A stretch of 64,000 bases of DNA from Faeciplasma sp900553675 (GCA_958428235.1 CAUAFG010000005.1:1-64000); one strand, 5' to 3'. Shown: positions 1-7,976, counted from the stretch's first letter. Translations and numbers: made by a program. Notes: a model not told the origin generated them from the sequence alone.

Positions 1-2
1 CG

Positions 3-47
3 TGGACTTACCTATGTGCTGACATTCTGGACTTACCTATGTGCTGA
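3..47. repeat. Two tandem direct repeats, 25-bp period
   Basis: A 20-bp sequence beginning TGGACTTACC and ending TGTGCTGA occurs at 3-22 and again at 28-47, separated by CATTC. The window edge cuts the region, so there may be more units to the left. It lies downstream of the phage-like cassette terminator. It could be the edge of a tandem array or part of an attachment region; the sequence does not decide. Confidence 0.7.
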
Positions 48-69
48 TTGCACAAAGCCGATACATTAT

Positions 70-107
70 CTTTTCTCTCTTCTCTTTTCTCTCTTCTCTC
101 TTCACTA
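70..107 (-). repeat. Homopurine (GA-rich) tract, copy 1
   Basis: Read on the minus strand, this is a run of AGAGAAGAGAGAAAAG-type sequence preceded by TTTAGTGAAGAGA. The same lead-in and the same purine tract occur on the plus strand at 22891-22936, so it is a dispersed low-complexity repeat rather than chance composition. Confidence 0.6.
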
Positions 108-115
108 AAACACCA

Positions 116-152
116 TAAAAAAGAGAGATATGCGGTCTCCTGCATATCTCTC
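116..152 (-). terminator. Intrinsic terminator of the phage-like cassette
   Basis: An 11-bp perfect stem (GAGAGATATGC pairing with GCATATCTCTC) with an 8-nt loop is followed on the minus strand by a run of six T. It sits 20 bp after the last cassette gene. Its stem-loop resembles those at 8221-8261 and 11106-11140. Confidence 0.9.
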
Positions 153-171
153 AAAACGAAACATTTCAAAA

Positions 172-1221
172 CTACTCTTTGTACCCCGCAAGCTCCATCT
201 CACTTGTAAGCCCGTCCTTGTCAAAAACTATCTTCTGACCGATAACCACAAACTCCTCCGGCGTGCTTGCGTCGGTAGATTGCAATCTTAAATAATCCCC
301 GATTTCGATGGCGGGATTGCAGCGGGTCAGCAAAGTAAGACGATGACGGTAATTCGCCGCTCTGAGCCTGTTTTCAGCTATAAAATCAAGCTCGGCAGGA
401 TACATAAAATCGTTGTGGATGCTTGCCATAATGTAATCGTTTACATAGTGTCCGGCGGTTTTGGACATATTTCCGTACTTGTTTTTGCCATACACCAGAA
501 CCATGTCGGTGCGCCTGTTTAAAACCTCGCTCTTTCGCTTTATGATGCTGTCTGCGGGTATCTCTCCCCTAAGTATGTCGTACTGCGCCAAGCAGCCGAT
601 TTTTACATTCATCTGCCTGTCTACCCATATTGATGCCGCGTGCGCCGCCTGTGCCAGCCTTTGCAGACAGTCCTTTGCCGAGTCGATTTCGGTCATCATA
701 TCAGGATATACCAGCACAAATGCCGCCGTTGCGTCTGCTTCAAACTTAAGACCGTCGGTTGCGCCAGTGCCCGATGAAAGCACCTCGGTAAGCATAGCGC
801 AGTTCGACATATTAATACCGGTCATGAACCGCGAAAGTCGGGTTACTATATCGCTTGCGATAATCCTTACTGTCAGTCCGCAGTCCACAAAAATTATCCT
901 GTCGATATAGAATTTGCCCAGACTTACCTCTTCACCGTTGATAACCGCCGCCATCCTTATCTCGCGCCCTGTAAGGTCGTTAGCGATGCTAAGTCTGGAG
1001 GCGTTTATTATGTTAAGAACCATGCTTCGGGACTTAAAGCTTTCCGCGTTGATGTCCGCACCTTCGTTTATAGTCATCGAGATAATATCCTGAGTGCCGA
1101 TAACAAGCTCTGCCGAAGAATCGGGGTCGCTGAGCTGCGAGCCGGAGGGCATAATCATCACCTTAACCCCTACCTTTCTTACAAAGCTGTGGGGCGAATA
1201 GCTTTCACTTGTATATATCAT
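172..1221 (-). CDS. Phage tail-hub/baseplate-like protein
   Basis: A 349-residue protein and the last gene of the phage-like cassette. The start is ATG at 1221 with AAAGGAATG upstream. The beta-rich N-terminal half (TINEGADI, LGKFYIDRI) followed by an alpha/beta region and a C-terminal SEMELAGYKE-type end resembles hub or ReqiPepy6 Gp37-like proteins that sit at the tail tip of siphophages. I recognise the type only by general pattern and by position after the head-tail genes. A baseplate or tail-tip structural role is inference. No enzymatic motif is visible. A strong terminator follows, so no lysis or host-recognition gene belongs to this transcript. Confidence 0.5.
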   Translation of the reverse strand: MIYTSESYSPHSFVRKVGVKVMIMPSGSQLSDPDSSAELVIGTQDIISMTINEGADINAESFKSRSMVLNIINASRLSIANDLTGREIRMAAVINGEEVSLGKFYIDRIIFVDCGLTVRIIASDIVTRLSRFMTGINMSNCAMLTEVLSSGTGATDGLKFEADATAAFVLVYPDMMTEIDSAKDCLQRLAQAAHAASIWVDRQMNVKIGCLAQYDILRGEIPADSIIKRKSEVLNRRTDMVLVYGKNKYGNMSKTAGHYVNDYIMASIHNDFMYPAELDFIAENRLRAANYRHRLTLLTRCNPAIEIGDYLRLQSTDASTPEEFVVIGQKIVFDKDGLTSEMELAGYKE

Positions 1222-1256
1222 ATATAATCATTCCTTTCAGAATCAGCGCAGCTTTG

Positions 1257-2060
1257 TCAAGCTCCGGAAGGTACGTTATCTTCGGCAGACTGCACACCCT
1301 GCTCGCTTGCGCTAATTTCGAGCTTGACATACTCTTTTCCGGATTCAGGCTCGTATGCAAGCGAGATTATGCGGGGCATATCAAAGATAAAGTCTGCTGT
1401 GCGCGCGGTTCCGTCGGCGCTTCCGAACGGGTCGGTTATGCTCAGCGAAAGCACCGGACTGGAAGCTACAAGCCTTGTTATTCCCGCACCTATCTGCTTT
1501 TCAAGCCAGCAGGTTTTTATTGCAACAGCAGTCTTGGTCCCCAAAACGTCCATGCATGACTTTCCGCAGACCGATTCTGCTCTTGCACCCACAAGCTTAG
1601 AAGACACCGATATCTCCGAGCGGGAATCGATGACAAAGCTTGTGCTGCCGTCGGTCAGCATCAGCTCTACGGAGGGGTCTATGTAGCAAAGATTCAGCTT
1701 TAAGCGAACGCACTTGTGCAACTGGTTGCTCTTTTCGGCACTGAGCTTATAAAACGGCTCGCCGCGGGTGACATAAAGTCTGCCGCCGTCGAAGTCGATA
1801 GTTTTGCCGTCAAGACCCACCTGCCGTGAAAATTCCGCCAAAGCGTTTTCTGCCGCCGCGCCGGAGTCCCAATCATCAATATAGTAATAGTCGATAAACC
1901 CCTCCGCCTTTGCTCCGAACACCGGACTGAGCGGAGCGGAATATGCGGCATAGGAAAGCAGCGGCTTAGATTTGCCGGAATACACCGAACCGGAGGGTAC
2001 GGCGGTTCCGAAAATTCCGGATATAAAGTTGTGTATAGCCTCGCGTGAGGTCATAGTCAA
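1257..2060 (-). CDS. Phage head-tail/tail structural protein, probable two-domain
   Basis: A 267-residue protein whose start overlaps the stop of the preceding gene by 4 bp (ATGA), indicating translational coupling. Residues about 1-115 (an N-terminal helix, then strands ending in RLKLNLCYI) look like a tail-completion or tail-terminator protein. Residues about 120-255 form a second beta-rich part (ELMLTDGSTSFVIDSRSEI and onward) that could be a tail-tube-like or decoration domain. The family is not firmly recognised; the structural role is inferred from the cassette order. Confidence 0.45.
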   Translation of the reverse strand: MTMTSREAIHNFISGIFGTAVPSGSVYSGKSKPLLSYAAYSAPLSPVFGAKAEGFIDYYYIDDWDSGAAAENALAEFSRQVGLDGKTIDFDGGRLYVTRGEPFYKLSAEKSNQLHKCVRLKLNLCYIDPSVELMLTDGSTSFVIDSRSEISVSSKLVGARAESVCGKSCMDVLGTKTAVAIKTCWLEKQIGAGITRLVASSPVLSLSITDPFGSADGTARTADFIFDMPRIISLAYEPESGKEYVKLEISASEQGVQSAEDNVPSGA

Positions 2061-2392
2061 TCAGTCCTTTCTTCGGCTGAATATCTTTCATAAGACATCG
2101 CCGAGCCTTCGGGCGTGCATACCGCCCTGTTCGATGTTATCAGCAGGCTTTTGCCGTCTTCAAACTGCAATATGTCATAGTATTCAAGCCCTATTCCGGT
2201 GGGCGTGAACACTGCGTATTCGGTGACGGGCGAATAGGTCTCCCCGCAAATAGCCTTTGAAGCTTTTTTAACGACTGCCGCCGCCAAAACGGTTTTGACT
2301 TCGGTCAGCGTTTCGGAACGTCTGCCGCCGGAAACCTCTGCAGAGCGCCTTATAAGCTTTGCCTGCGACATTATTTTTTCTATCAGGGACAC
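2057..2392 (-). CDS. Small phage head-tail protein
   Basis: About 111 residues if translation begins at GTG 2392, four bases after the stop of the upstream gene. An in-frame ATG at 2419 would add nine residues and overlap that gene. The sequence starts with a helix (SLIEKIMSQAKLIRRSAEV) and continues into a strand-rich part (EYAVFTPTGIGLEYYDILQFEDG). Size and position fit a head-closure or stopper-type protein between connector and tail genes. The function is inferred from order only. Confidence 0.5.
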   Translation of the reverse strand: MSLIEKIMSQAKLIRRSAEVSGGRRSETLTEVKTVLAAAVVKKASKAICGETYSPVTEYAVFTPTGIGLEYYDILQFEDGKSLLITSNRAVCTPEGSAMSYERYSAEERTD

Positions 2393-2396
2393 CTCG

Positions 2397-2801
2397 TCAC
2401 ACCGCCTTTCTGTAGGCATCCAGCCTTGATTTAAAGGCTGACTGCCAGGTTATGGGTGCGCCTGAGTTGTTAGGGCGGGTGTAGGAGTACTCGCCGAGCT
2501 TTTCGCTGATAAACTGCTGCGAGCCTTCGGGATTATCTCTTCTCCATTCCTCGATATCGCGCACAATCTTTAAAAAGCCTCTGGGCGGGTTCATAAGCAT
2601 TATTCTGCCCGAAAAGCTCTCGTCAAAAAGCTCCTGTGAGGGATGGATGTGAACGCCGTCGTTGAAGCGACTGCCCTCGATGTAATAGCACCCCGAAAGA
2701 AAATCGCAGTCGGTTAAACAGCCGTCCTTAACGGTGAAGTTCCCCTCAAAGCATTCTCCGGGGAAGTAGTTGCGTATGTGAGCGCAGATTTCGCCTATCA
2801 A
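2397..2801 (-). CDS. Phage head-tail connector-like protein
   Basis: About 134 residues from a TTG start at 2801, chosen because AAAGGAG lies eight bases upstream. A longer reading to 2852 would run through a terminator hairpin and is unlikely. The N-terminus IGEICAHIRNYF followed by a short beta region resembles Gp6-type adaptors, which dock under the portal. The C-terminal half (WQSAFKSRLDAYRKAV) is helical. A connector role is inferred from its place after the coat gene. Hairpin-island copy A and a terminator-like hairpin separate it from the coat gene. Confidence 0.5.
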   Translation of the reverse strand: MIGEICAHIRNYFPGECFEGNFTVKDGCLTDCDFLSGCYYIEGSRFNDGVHIHPSQELFDESFSGRIMLMNPPRGFLKIVRDIEEWRRDNPEGSQQFISEKLGEYSYTRPNNSGAPITWQSAFKSRLDAYRKAV

Positions 2802-2826
2802 TAATATCACTCCTTTTTTATCAGAG

Positions 2827-2858
2827 CCGCCATGACTTTTTTGGGGTGTCATGGCGGC
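2827..2858 (-). terminator. Stem-loop between coat and connector genes
   Basis: GCCGCCATGAC pairs perfectly with GTCATGGCGGC around a short loop. On the minus strand it is followed by TCTGATAAAAAAGG rather than a U-run, so it may be an RNA processing or attenuation hairpin more than a full terminator. It lies directly in front of the connector gene. Confidence 0.55.
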
Positions 2859-2920
2859 TTGGTTGTGGATGTTGATAGCTATGGTTTAGCTATATATCAA
2901 CATTTTGTTTGAATCGCAGG

Positions 2921-3142
2921 CTTGTGCAGGGATGGACGCTCTCCGAGCGTCCATAGGAGGACCCCCGACGAGGGTCCTCCCACACAAAAACAGTCCACCG
3001 GACTGTTTTTGTTCCCTCTCCTGCGTTTTGCTAACGCAAGGGATTTCGCGCTCTGCGGAGCGCGACTTGGGGCGCCGCCCCAAGACCCTGCCAGCCTTTC
3101 GAGAAAGGCTGGATCGAAAGCTTTTAGTTTTTTGCTATTGAG
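2921..3142 (+). repeat. Hairpin-island repeat, copy A
   Basis: A series of hairpins in fixed order: a 23-bp GGACGCTC palindrome, AGGAGGACCC with GGGTCCTCC, ACAGTCC with GGACTGT flanked by A and T runs, a conserved core CCCTCTCCTGCG to GGGATTTCG, CGCTCTGCGGAGCG with a UNCG-type loop, CTTGGGGC with GCCCCAAG, and CCAGCCTTTC with GAAAGGCTGG. It ends in AAAGCTTTTAGTTTTTTGCTATTGA. Related copies lie at 16897-17081, 37495-37755 and 41487-41701. GATAGCTATG flanks it at 2874-2883 and 3144-3153. Long open frames across it are by-products of the palindromes. Confidence 0.9.
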
Positions 3143-3155
3143 GGATAGCTATGAA

Positions 3156-3995
3156 TCAGAAAGTACACTTGAGCGCTGCAATCTGCTTGCCGTCAGTGAC
3201 CTTTGCGCCATAGACGTGCAGACCCTTTACAGCGTCGGCAAATCTCTTTTCGGGGCGATATGCGCCGGTCTCGACAATCTGCTCGGCATAGGTACAAGCC
3301 GACTTCACCTGAGCGGTGATGGTATAGGCAGAGCCGCTCTTAACGCAATTATTCGACTCGTAAATCTCAAAGCCTGCAACGCTGCCGATATAGCCGCTTC
3401 TTAAAGCTTCCTCGCCCATTGCTCCGCCGCCGGAAGTAAATCGCTGATCCTGCAACAAAAGCGCATAAGCTTCGGGAGGGATAACAAGGGTTCTGCCCTC
3501 GTTGGGAACGTTGTTCTTGTCCAAAAGCAATCTGAGCTTAACGATATTCTCATAGATATTTGAAGCATTAAGGGCAACTGCTGTGCCTGCGCCGATTACA
3601 TTTGCGGTGTCTGCTCCTGCTGCAAGAATGCCTAAAATATAGGAATCCGCAGCGTCCTTAAGAGCATATGCACTCTTGCGCATTGCCTTATCCATAAGGT
3701 CGCCTGCCGCCTGAGCTGCGTCAACGTCGTCGATCTGGAAGTTGAAGTACTTTGCCTGAGAGATTTCAAGGGTCTGATCGGTTGTTGAAAGAGTTTCGGG
3801 GGCGGAGATGTCGGTGTTCTTGGCGTAGTCCTTAACGGTTATGGAACCGATGGAATTGATGTGGACGGTATCGCCCTGACCGCGTATTTCGCCCTCATAG
3901 TCGCGGTTTACAAGGTTTGCCGCAACGTGGGTCTTTTCCAGCGCGTCCAAAAGTCTTGCGCTCCAAAGCTCGGGGATAAAATTAGTTACTGCCAT
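3156..3995 (-). CDS. Major capsid (coat) protein, P22 coat/gp5-like
   Basis: A 279-residue protein opening with MAVTNFIPELWSARLLDALE, followed by a region typical of P22-type or HK97-fold coat proteins of Firmicute phages (GDTVHINSIGSITVKDY, QAKYFNFQIDDVDAAQA, helical ALKDAADSYILGIL). It also contains a late-domain PPEAYALLLQDQRF segment. It builds the icosahedral shell. The start ATG is preceded by AAAGGA. It lies directly downstream of the scaffold gene, as in SPP1 and P22-like phages. The stop codon abuts repeat copy A. Confidence 0.85.
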   Translation of the reverse strand: MAVTNFIPELWSARLLDALEKTHVAANLVNRDYEGEIRGQGDTVHINSIGSITVKDYAKNTDISAPETLSTTDQTLEISQAKYFNFQIDDVDAAQAAGDLMDKAMRKSAYALKDAADSYILGILAAGADTANVIGAGTAVALNASNIYENIVKLRLLLDKNNVPNEGRTLVIPPEAYALLLQDQRFTSGGGAMGEEALRSGYIGSVAGFEIYESNNCVKSGSAYTITAQVKSACTYAEQIVETGAYRPEKRFADAVKGLHVYGAKVTDGKQIAALKCTF

Positions 3996-4013
3996 AATTA
4001 CATTTTCCTTTCA

Positions 4014-4544
4014 TTATTTAGAATTTTTCAAATCGCCCATAATTTTTGAATAGTTACGGTTGATTTCTTCGGGAGACATCCTGCGGATATCCTCCCTTGT
4101 GTAGGTTTTAACGCCCGTTTCCTTGGGCGGTGCGGCGACCTTTGCTCCGACCGTCGCAGTTTTTGGTATAAACGCCTTCCAATGCTCGCTTATTTCGCAC
4201 TTTATCCCGTCGATATCAACGGGGTTGCCGTCTTCGCCGAGGTCGATTGTCTCAGGGCAGGAGATTTTTAAAATAGGCTCAATGCACTCCGGCAGAACTC
4301 CGCATTCTTTTAAGAGCTCTCTCAGAACAGTTTCCTTTTTCTGCCTGAGCCTTTCCTGCTCCACGCTCTGCTTGTAGCCCTCGTAATCGGCGCAAAGCTC
4401 CTCATACTTAGACTTCCAGTCGACCTCGGGAACAGCCGGAGCCTTTTTAAGTGCTCCGACGGTTTCGGCGTGTGCTGCGATGATTTTTTCTATATTGGCG
4501 TCCTCAATGCCCATTTCTTTGAGCATTCTTCTGGTTAATGACAT
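4014..4544 (-). CDS. Phage scaffolding protein
   Basis: A 176-residue, highly charged protein with a central coiled-coil-like stretch (about 40-80, rich in K/E and YEEL, YEGYKQ, RLRQKKETVL) and a C-terminal helical tail ending KIMGDLKNSK. This is the usual make-up of procapsid scaffolds of the DUF4355/Gp20 type. It sits between portal and coat genes, the classical scaffold position. It would assemble inside the procapsid and leave before DNA packaging. Confidence 0.75.
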   Translation of the reverse strand: MSLTRRMLKEMGIEDANIEKIIAAHAETVGALKKAPAVPEVDWKSKYEELCADYEGYKQSVEQERLRQKKETVLRELLKECGVLPECIEPILKISCPETIDLGEDGNPVDIDGIKCEISEHWKAFIPKTATVGAKVAAPPKETGVKTYTREDIRRMSPEEINRNYSKIMGDLKNSK

Positions 4545-4575
4545 ATTAGTTATCTTCCTTTCTGTGCCGAGCGGC

Positions 4576-5886
4576 TTAACTTTCTTGTGCTAAAATGTTT
4601 TCCACCATTTCCTTTATCCTTTCATCTCCGAAAAGCTCGCGGAGCATAAGCACTGTTGAAATCCTAGTCTGAATTGTTCTTGCCTTTTCCAGATCATTTA
4701 CTATGCTGGAACGCAGGAACTTGAACTCGTCCGAGATTCCTATGACCTTCATAAGTCCCCTTATGAACCGGCGGACGTTTGCTTCGAGCATATTTGAATA
4801 AAGGTTCATCGGCTCGTATGCAGCCTTTATAGCGGTTGCTGTGCTGTTGCCGGAGGAGATTATGTTGGTATTAAGCACCATAAAATCCCTGTACATATCC
4901 GATTCCAAGCGGTCGAGTATTGCCTCGCGGCTTTGGTAGGGCATATCAACGGTGTGCGCCTCCGCCTTTGCTCCGTCGTCGTCGACAACAGCCGCTCGCA
5001 CCGTGCGCATATGGCGGATAAACTTTGCAAGGTCGATATCGTCCATGCCGCCTGCGTTGGAAATCGTCCAGTATATCAGCGAAGCGTCGTCGATATCGTT
5101 GGCGTAGCCGGATTCTATAAGGTCGTGGCAGTCTATCTGTCTGCGGAAGCCGACTATTGAAGACTGTCCGCGCGGAGAAAACAGCGGCACAATCGGGAAG
5201 CATGAGTAGTTGCCGCCATCGGTAATAATAGGCTCTAACCCGTCAATCACCCCAACGCTTTGCTTGTAGGGTCTTTTGGGAGACATCACCGAAAGCTCGC
5301 CGTCGCGGCAGATGTATTCGGTGTAGCCGTCCTCGGTGTAAAGGGTAAGGCGCATCGGCTTTTCATCCGACAGCTGCCAAAAGCGTATTCCGGCACGTAA
5401 GGCACCCGTCTCCTCGTCGTATATCGGGACAAATTCGTCCGCCCCGAAAACCTCCAGCCGGTCGTAGTTCATCAGACCGTATGCCGCGCCGCCGTTTATG
5501 GCGTAGGTCAGTGCTGTCTGAAGCTTAAAATCAAAGTCCTCGCCCAGCCTTTTTGCCGTTTCGGGATTTTCAAACCTCACCCCTCTGCCCAGAAGATACT
5601 GCACCGTCTGGGTCACAAAGCGGAAATACACGTTTGAAGCGAGCTTATAGTCCGCAGAGTAGTTGTCCGGGACCGCGCTTCCGGTTACGGTGTACAAAAG
5701 CCTGCGGTACTTTTCGATGGTGGGATTGCGGTTTTTCCAGTACTCCTGCGCTTCAAGGCAGGTGCGGTACTGAGTTCCGGAGCGGTAGTCGTCCACCGCC
5801 GGAAGCAGAAAGCCCTCCGGTCCGCCGTCCCTTTCGATAATTTCAATTAAGTCCTGATATGTTTTCGTAAAATCAAATCCTTTCAA
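4576..5886 (-). CDS. Portal protein, SPP1 Gp6-like
   Basis: A 436-residue portal protein forming the dodecameric ring through which DNA enters the capsid. Typical features include NYSADYKLASNVYFRFVTQTVQYLLGRGVRFENP near the N-terminus, LNTNIISSGNSTATAIKAAYEPM, and a long C-terminal helical crown. The start is TTG at 5886, overlapping the terminase stop as TTGA, with AGGGGA upstream. The gene order terminase, portal, scaffold, coat matches Firmicute siphophages. Confidence 0.85.
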   Translation of the reverse strand: MKGFDFTKTYQDLIEIIERDGGPEGFLLPAVDDYRSGTQYRTCLEAQEYWKNRNPTIEKYRRLLYTVTGSAVPDNYSADYKLASNVYFRFVTQTVQYLLGRGVRFENPETAKRLGEDFDFKLQTALTYAINGGAAYGLMNYDRLEVFGADEFVPIYDEETGALRAGIRFWQLSDEKPMRLTLYTEDGYTEYICRDGELSVMSPKRPYKQSVGVIDGLEPIITDGGNYSCFPIVPLFSPRGQSSIVGFRRQIDCHDLIESGYANDIDDASLIYWTISNAGGMDDIDLAKFIRHMRTVRAAVVDDDGAKAEAHTVDMPYQSREAILDRLESDMYRDFMVLNTNIISSGNSTATAIKAAYEPMNLYSNMLEANVRRFIRGLMKVIGISDEFKFLRSSIVNDLEKARTIQTRISTVLMLRELFGDERIKEMVENILAQES

Positions 5887-7094
5887 ATAGATTCCCCTGA
5901 GTAAGCGCCGTCGGCGCGTCTGATAACGGTGTAGCAGAAATAGCGGATATCGTCCATAGCATGGTCATTTTCCTTTATCACCCTGTCTGTCTCGGCGGAG
6001 GAGTCCCAGCGGTATAGCGAAAACTCGCGCAGTGCGTCCTTGCAGCTGCGATGAATCTTCACCCTGCCGTTTTTTATGAGACAGGCGGTCAGGCGGATTC
6101 CGTTTAAAACGTCGTTTCTCGCCTTTTTCACCCGAAATCTGCCCTTTCGCTTTATAAGGGTGATAAACGAAGCCGCAGACGGATCCGCTATCACCGCGCG
6201 GATATCTCTGTCTCCCGCAAGCCTTACAAGCTCGGAATAATATTCCTCGTCGGTGAGCTGGACGCCGGATTCTCTGCCGTCGTGATAGTATTCCGCGATG
6301 CGCGTCGCCACGCCGTCTCGCAAGCACCACAATCCCGCAGAAAATGGGTTCAAGGTGCCGTAGTCGCAGGAGATGTAGTACTCCCCGCCATGAGGGATGT
6401 CATCTGTAACAGCGTCGTCGGGAAGTTCGTAAACAAGCCCCTCGGCGGCTGTCCACCGTCCTAAAATATACCTCTCATAAAACGCGCCGGTGTAGGAGGA
6501 TTTATACCGTTCCAAGGTAGCCTGCGAAAGCGATGGGTTGTCCTCTAAGCTGAACCGGATGTGAAGCGCGTTGCGCTCCTCGGCGCGCTGGATCCACTCC
6601 TTGTAGAACCAGTGCTGCGGTGTGTCGGGATTGCAGGAAAACCATAGTCTGGCTCCCTCCTCGGAACATCGGGCGATAGCCTGCTGAACAAAGCTTTTGG
6701 GCATCAGCGCAACCTCGTCTAAAAGAACACCGCCGAGCGTCCGCCCTTGAATAAGCGAAAAGCTTGCCTCGTTCAAGCCGCCGAACACTTCAAAATAATT
6801 CGTCCGATCTCCCCGGCTGACCTCCAAGACCTTATCGGTGCGCCGCCACTTAAGCTTGTAGTCTTTTCGCGACCAATACATTTCCGTATACGGCTGGATG
6901 ATGTTTTTGACCGCGGAATCGATGGTTTTAGCGCATATTCCAAAGCGCGTTCCCGAAAAGCTCCGCATTGCCCAGTCGATATAAGCGACCGTCATAATGC
7001 GGGTCTTGCCCGAGCGTATCGCGCCGTCGCAGATAAGTGCCGAGTAGGAGGTATAGGGAAAGGCAAGGATTTTCAGTTGTTTTTCGCTGAACAT
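5883..7094 (-). CDS. Terminase large subunit
   Basis: A 403-residue DNA-packaging motor. Walker A is GAIRSGKT at about residues 24-31. Walker B is GGVLLDEVALM, and the coupling motif lies in LWFSCNPDTP. The C-terminal RNase H-like nuclease contains ISCDYGTLNP, AVIADPSAASF and a late NDHAMDDIRY acidic motif. All expected motifs are present, so it may be active. The start at 7094 is chosen for the GGGGAGGGG site just upstream and because it begins four bases after the small-subunit stop. A longer frame would overlap that gene. Confidence 0.92.
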   Translation of the reverse strand: MFSEKQLKILAFPYTSYSALICDGAIRSGKTRIMTVAYIDWAMRSFSGTRFGICAKTIDSAVKNIIQPYTEMYWSRKDYKLKWRRTDKVLEVSRGDRTNYFEVFGGLNEASFSLIQGRTLGGVLLDEVALMPKSFVQQAIARCSEEGARLWFSCNPDTPQHWFYKEWIQRAEERNALHIRFSLEDNPSLSQATLERYKSSYTGAFYERYILGRWTAAEGLVYELPDDAVTDDIPHGGEYYISCDYGTLNPFSAGLWCLRDGVATRIAEYYHDGRESGVQLTDEEYYSELVRLAGDRDIRAVIADPSAASFITLIKRKGRFRVKKARNDVLNGIRLTACLIKNGRVKIHRSCKDALREFSLYRWDSSAETDRVIKENDHAMDDIRYFCYTVIRRADGAYSGESI

Positions 7095-7098
7095 TTTC

Positions 7099-7530
7099 TC
7101 ACCCCTCCCCTGCCTTCTTAAGTCTTTCCTCGTCGAGACGGGCAGCAAGCTCGATAAAGCTCTGCGAAAGAGGGTCGATGTTTTCTGTAGCGTCGTCGGG
7201 GACATCAACTGTCAGCTTTTCCACAAGTGTAGACATCGCCGAGGCTATCTGGGGCATTGTCGCCGATGAGATTCTTTCGTCGTCCGAAAGCGCAGCCAGA
7301 TACTTGTTTATCAGCCCGATAATAACCGGCTGCTTGGCTTTTAAAAAGCCGTCGATTCCGGAATATCCCGCGTCTGCCGAAGCGGGAGAACGCCTTAGAT
7401 TTTCCTCGCGGACTATCCGCCGCACGGTTGAGTCCGAAATTCCGTTATCCCTTGCAACTGCGCGGTAGTTTTTAGCCGACTGGTATTCCGAGTATATCCT
7501 GTTTCTGTCCTGAGTGCCAATAGCCGTCAT
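7099..7530 (-). CDS. Terminase small subunit-like protein
   Basis: A 143-residue protein with a helix-turn-helix at about 15-40 (SAKNYRAVARDNGISDSTVRRIVRE) of the type that recognises the packaging site in small terminase subunits. The rest is helical, consistent with oligomerisation. It overlaps the upstream zinc-ribbon gene by ATGA and directly precedes the large terminase, which supports the assignment. It could also be a phage HTH regulator, but position favours TerS. Confidence 0.75.
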   Translation of the reverse strand: MTAIGTQDRNRIYSEYQSAKNYRAVARDNGISDSTVRRIVREENLRRSPASADAGYSGIDGFLKAKQPVIIGLINKYLAALSDDERISSATMPQIASAMSTLVEKLTVDVPDDATENIDPLSQSFIELAARLDEERLKKAGEG

Positions 7531-7850
7531 ACAGTGCCGAACCTTTCGATTCCTTCGCCCAAGTCGCGCCCCTCATAGACCTTATTGAGATAGTTCACCT
7601 CCGCGCGGGTGAACCATTTTCCCAGAAACAGCCTGAAAAAGTGCTGCGCAGCCCTGCGGCAATTTCCGCAAAGCTCGCCGTCACCGTCCTCAAACTCTGA
7701 TTCGGGGAGGATTTCGCCGCACACAGAGCAGACCCTTGCGTCAGCCAGCCCGTCGCAGCCGCATTCAGGGCAGACGAATCTGCCGTTCGACTCGGAGGGT
7801 TCGCGCAGCCTATTGCCGCAGCCGCCGCAAATAAACGCTTTGTTGTCCAA
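7527..7850 (-). CDS. Zinc-ribbon protein, first gene of the phage-like cassette
   Basis: About 107 residues from TTG 7850, which has GGAAAGGAAG upstream; an alternative frame opens at 7922 but runs through a hairpin. Four CxxC pairs (CGGC, CPEC, CSVC, CGNC) form two zinc ribbons, followed by an acidic linker and a helical C-terminus (AAQHFFRLFLGKWFTRAEVNYLNKVYEG). The function is unknown. It is coupled by a 4-bp overlap to the small terminase, so a role in packaging or DNA/RNA binding is possible. Confidence 0.6.
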   Translation of the reverse strand: MDNKAFICGGCGNRLREPSESNGRFVCPECGCDGLADARVCSVCGEILPESEFEDGDGELCGNCRRAAQHFFRLFLGKWFTRAEVNYLNKVYEGRDLGEGIERFGTV

Positions 7851-7866
7851 CTGAAAAAGCACTTCC

Positions 7867-7907
7867 TTTCCAAAGCCTGCTGTACACAAGCAGGTTTGTG
7901 CAAGCAG
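7867..7907 (-). other. Stem-loop just before the cassette start codon
   Basis: On the minus strand AAGCCTGCT pairs with AGCAGGCTT, enclosing a second pairing of CACAA with TTGTG. It lies immediately upstream of the GGAAAGGAAG ribosome-binding site of the zinc-ribbon gene, so it can influence translation or stabilise the mRNA end. Confidence 0.6.
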
Positions 7908-7918
7908 GCTTTTAAGCA

Positions 7919-7960
7919 ACAAAAAAAGAGCTATGGAAAGTCTGACAAGCTTTCCGCTCT
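7919..7960 (-). terminator. Intrinsic terminator inside the SOS leader
   Basis: On the minus strand GAGC-GGAAAG pairs with CTTTCC-(ATA)-GCTC, followed by seven T. It lies about 75 bp downstream of the SOS promoter and about 70 bp before the first cassette gene. It would end most transcripts as a short RNA unless read-through or antitermination occurs. Confidence 0.8.
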
Positions 7961-7976
7961 TTGCAAATGGTTCAGG

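Noticed and set aside
2886..3404. Open frames across hairpin-island copy A on both strands
   Set aside because: They follow the palindromes, recur as look-alike proteins in the other island copies and have no ribosome-binding sites.
172..7850. Complete functional prophage
   Set aside because: Integrase, repressor, replication, tape-measure and lysis genes are not present within the visible, terminator-bounded unit.
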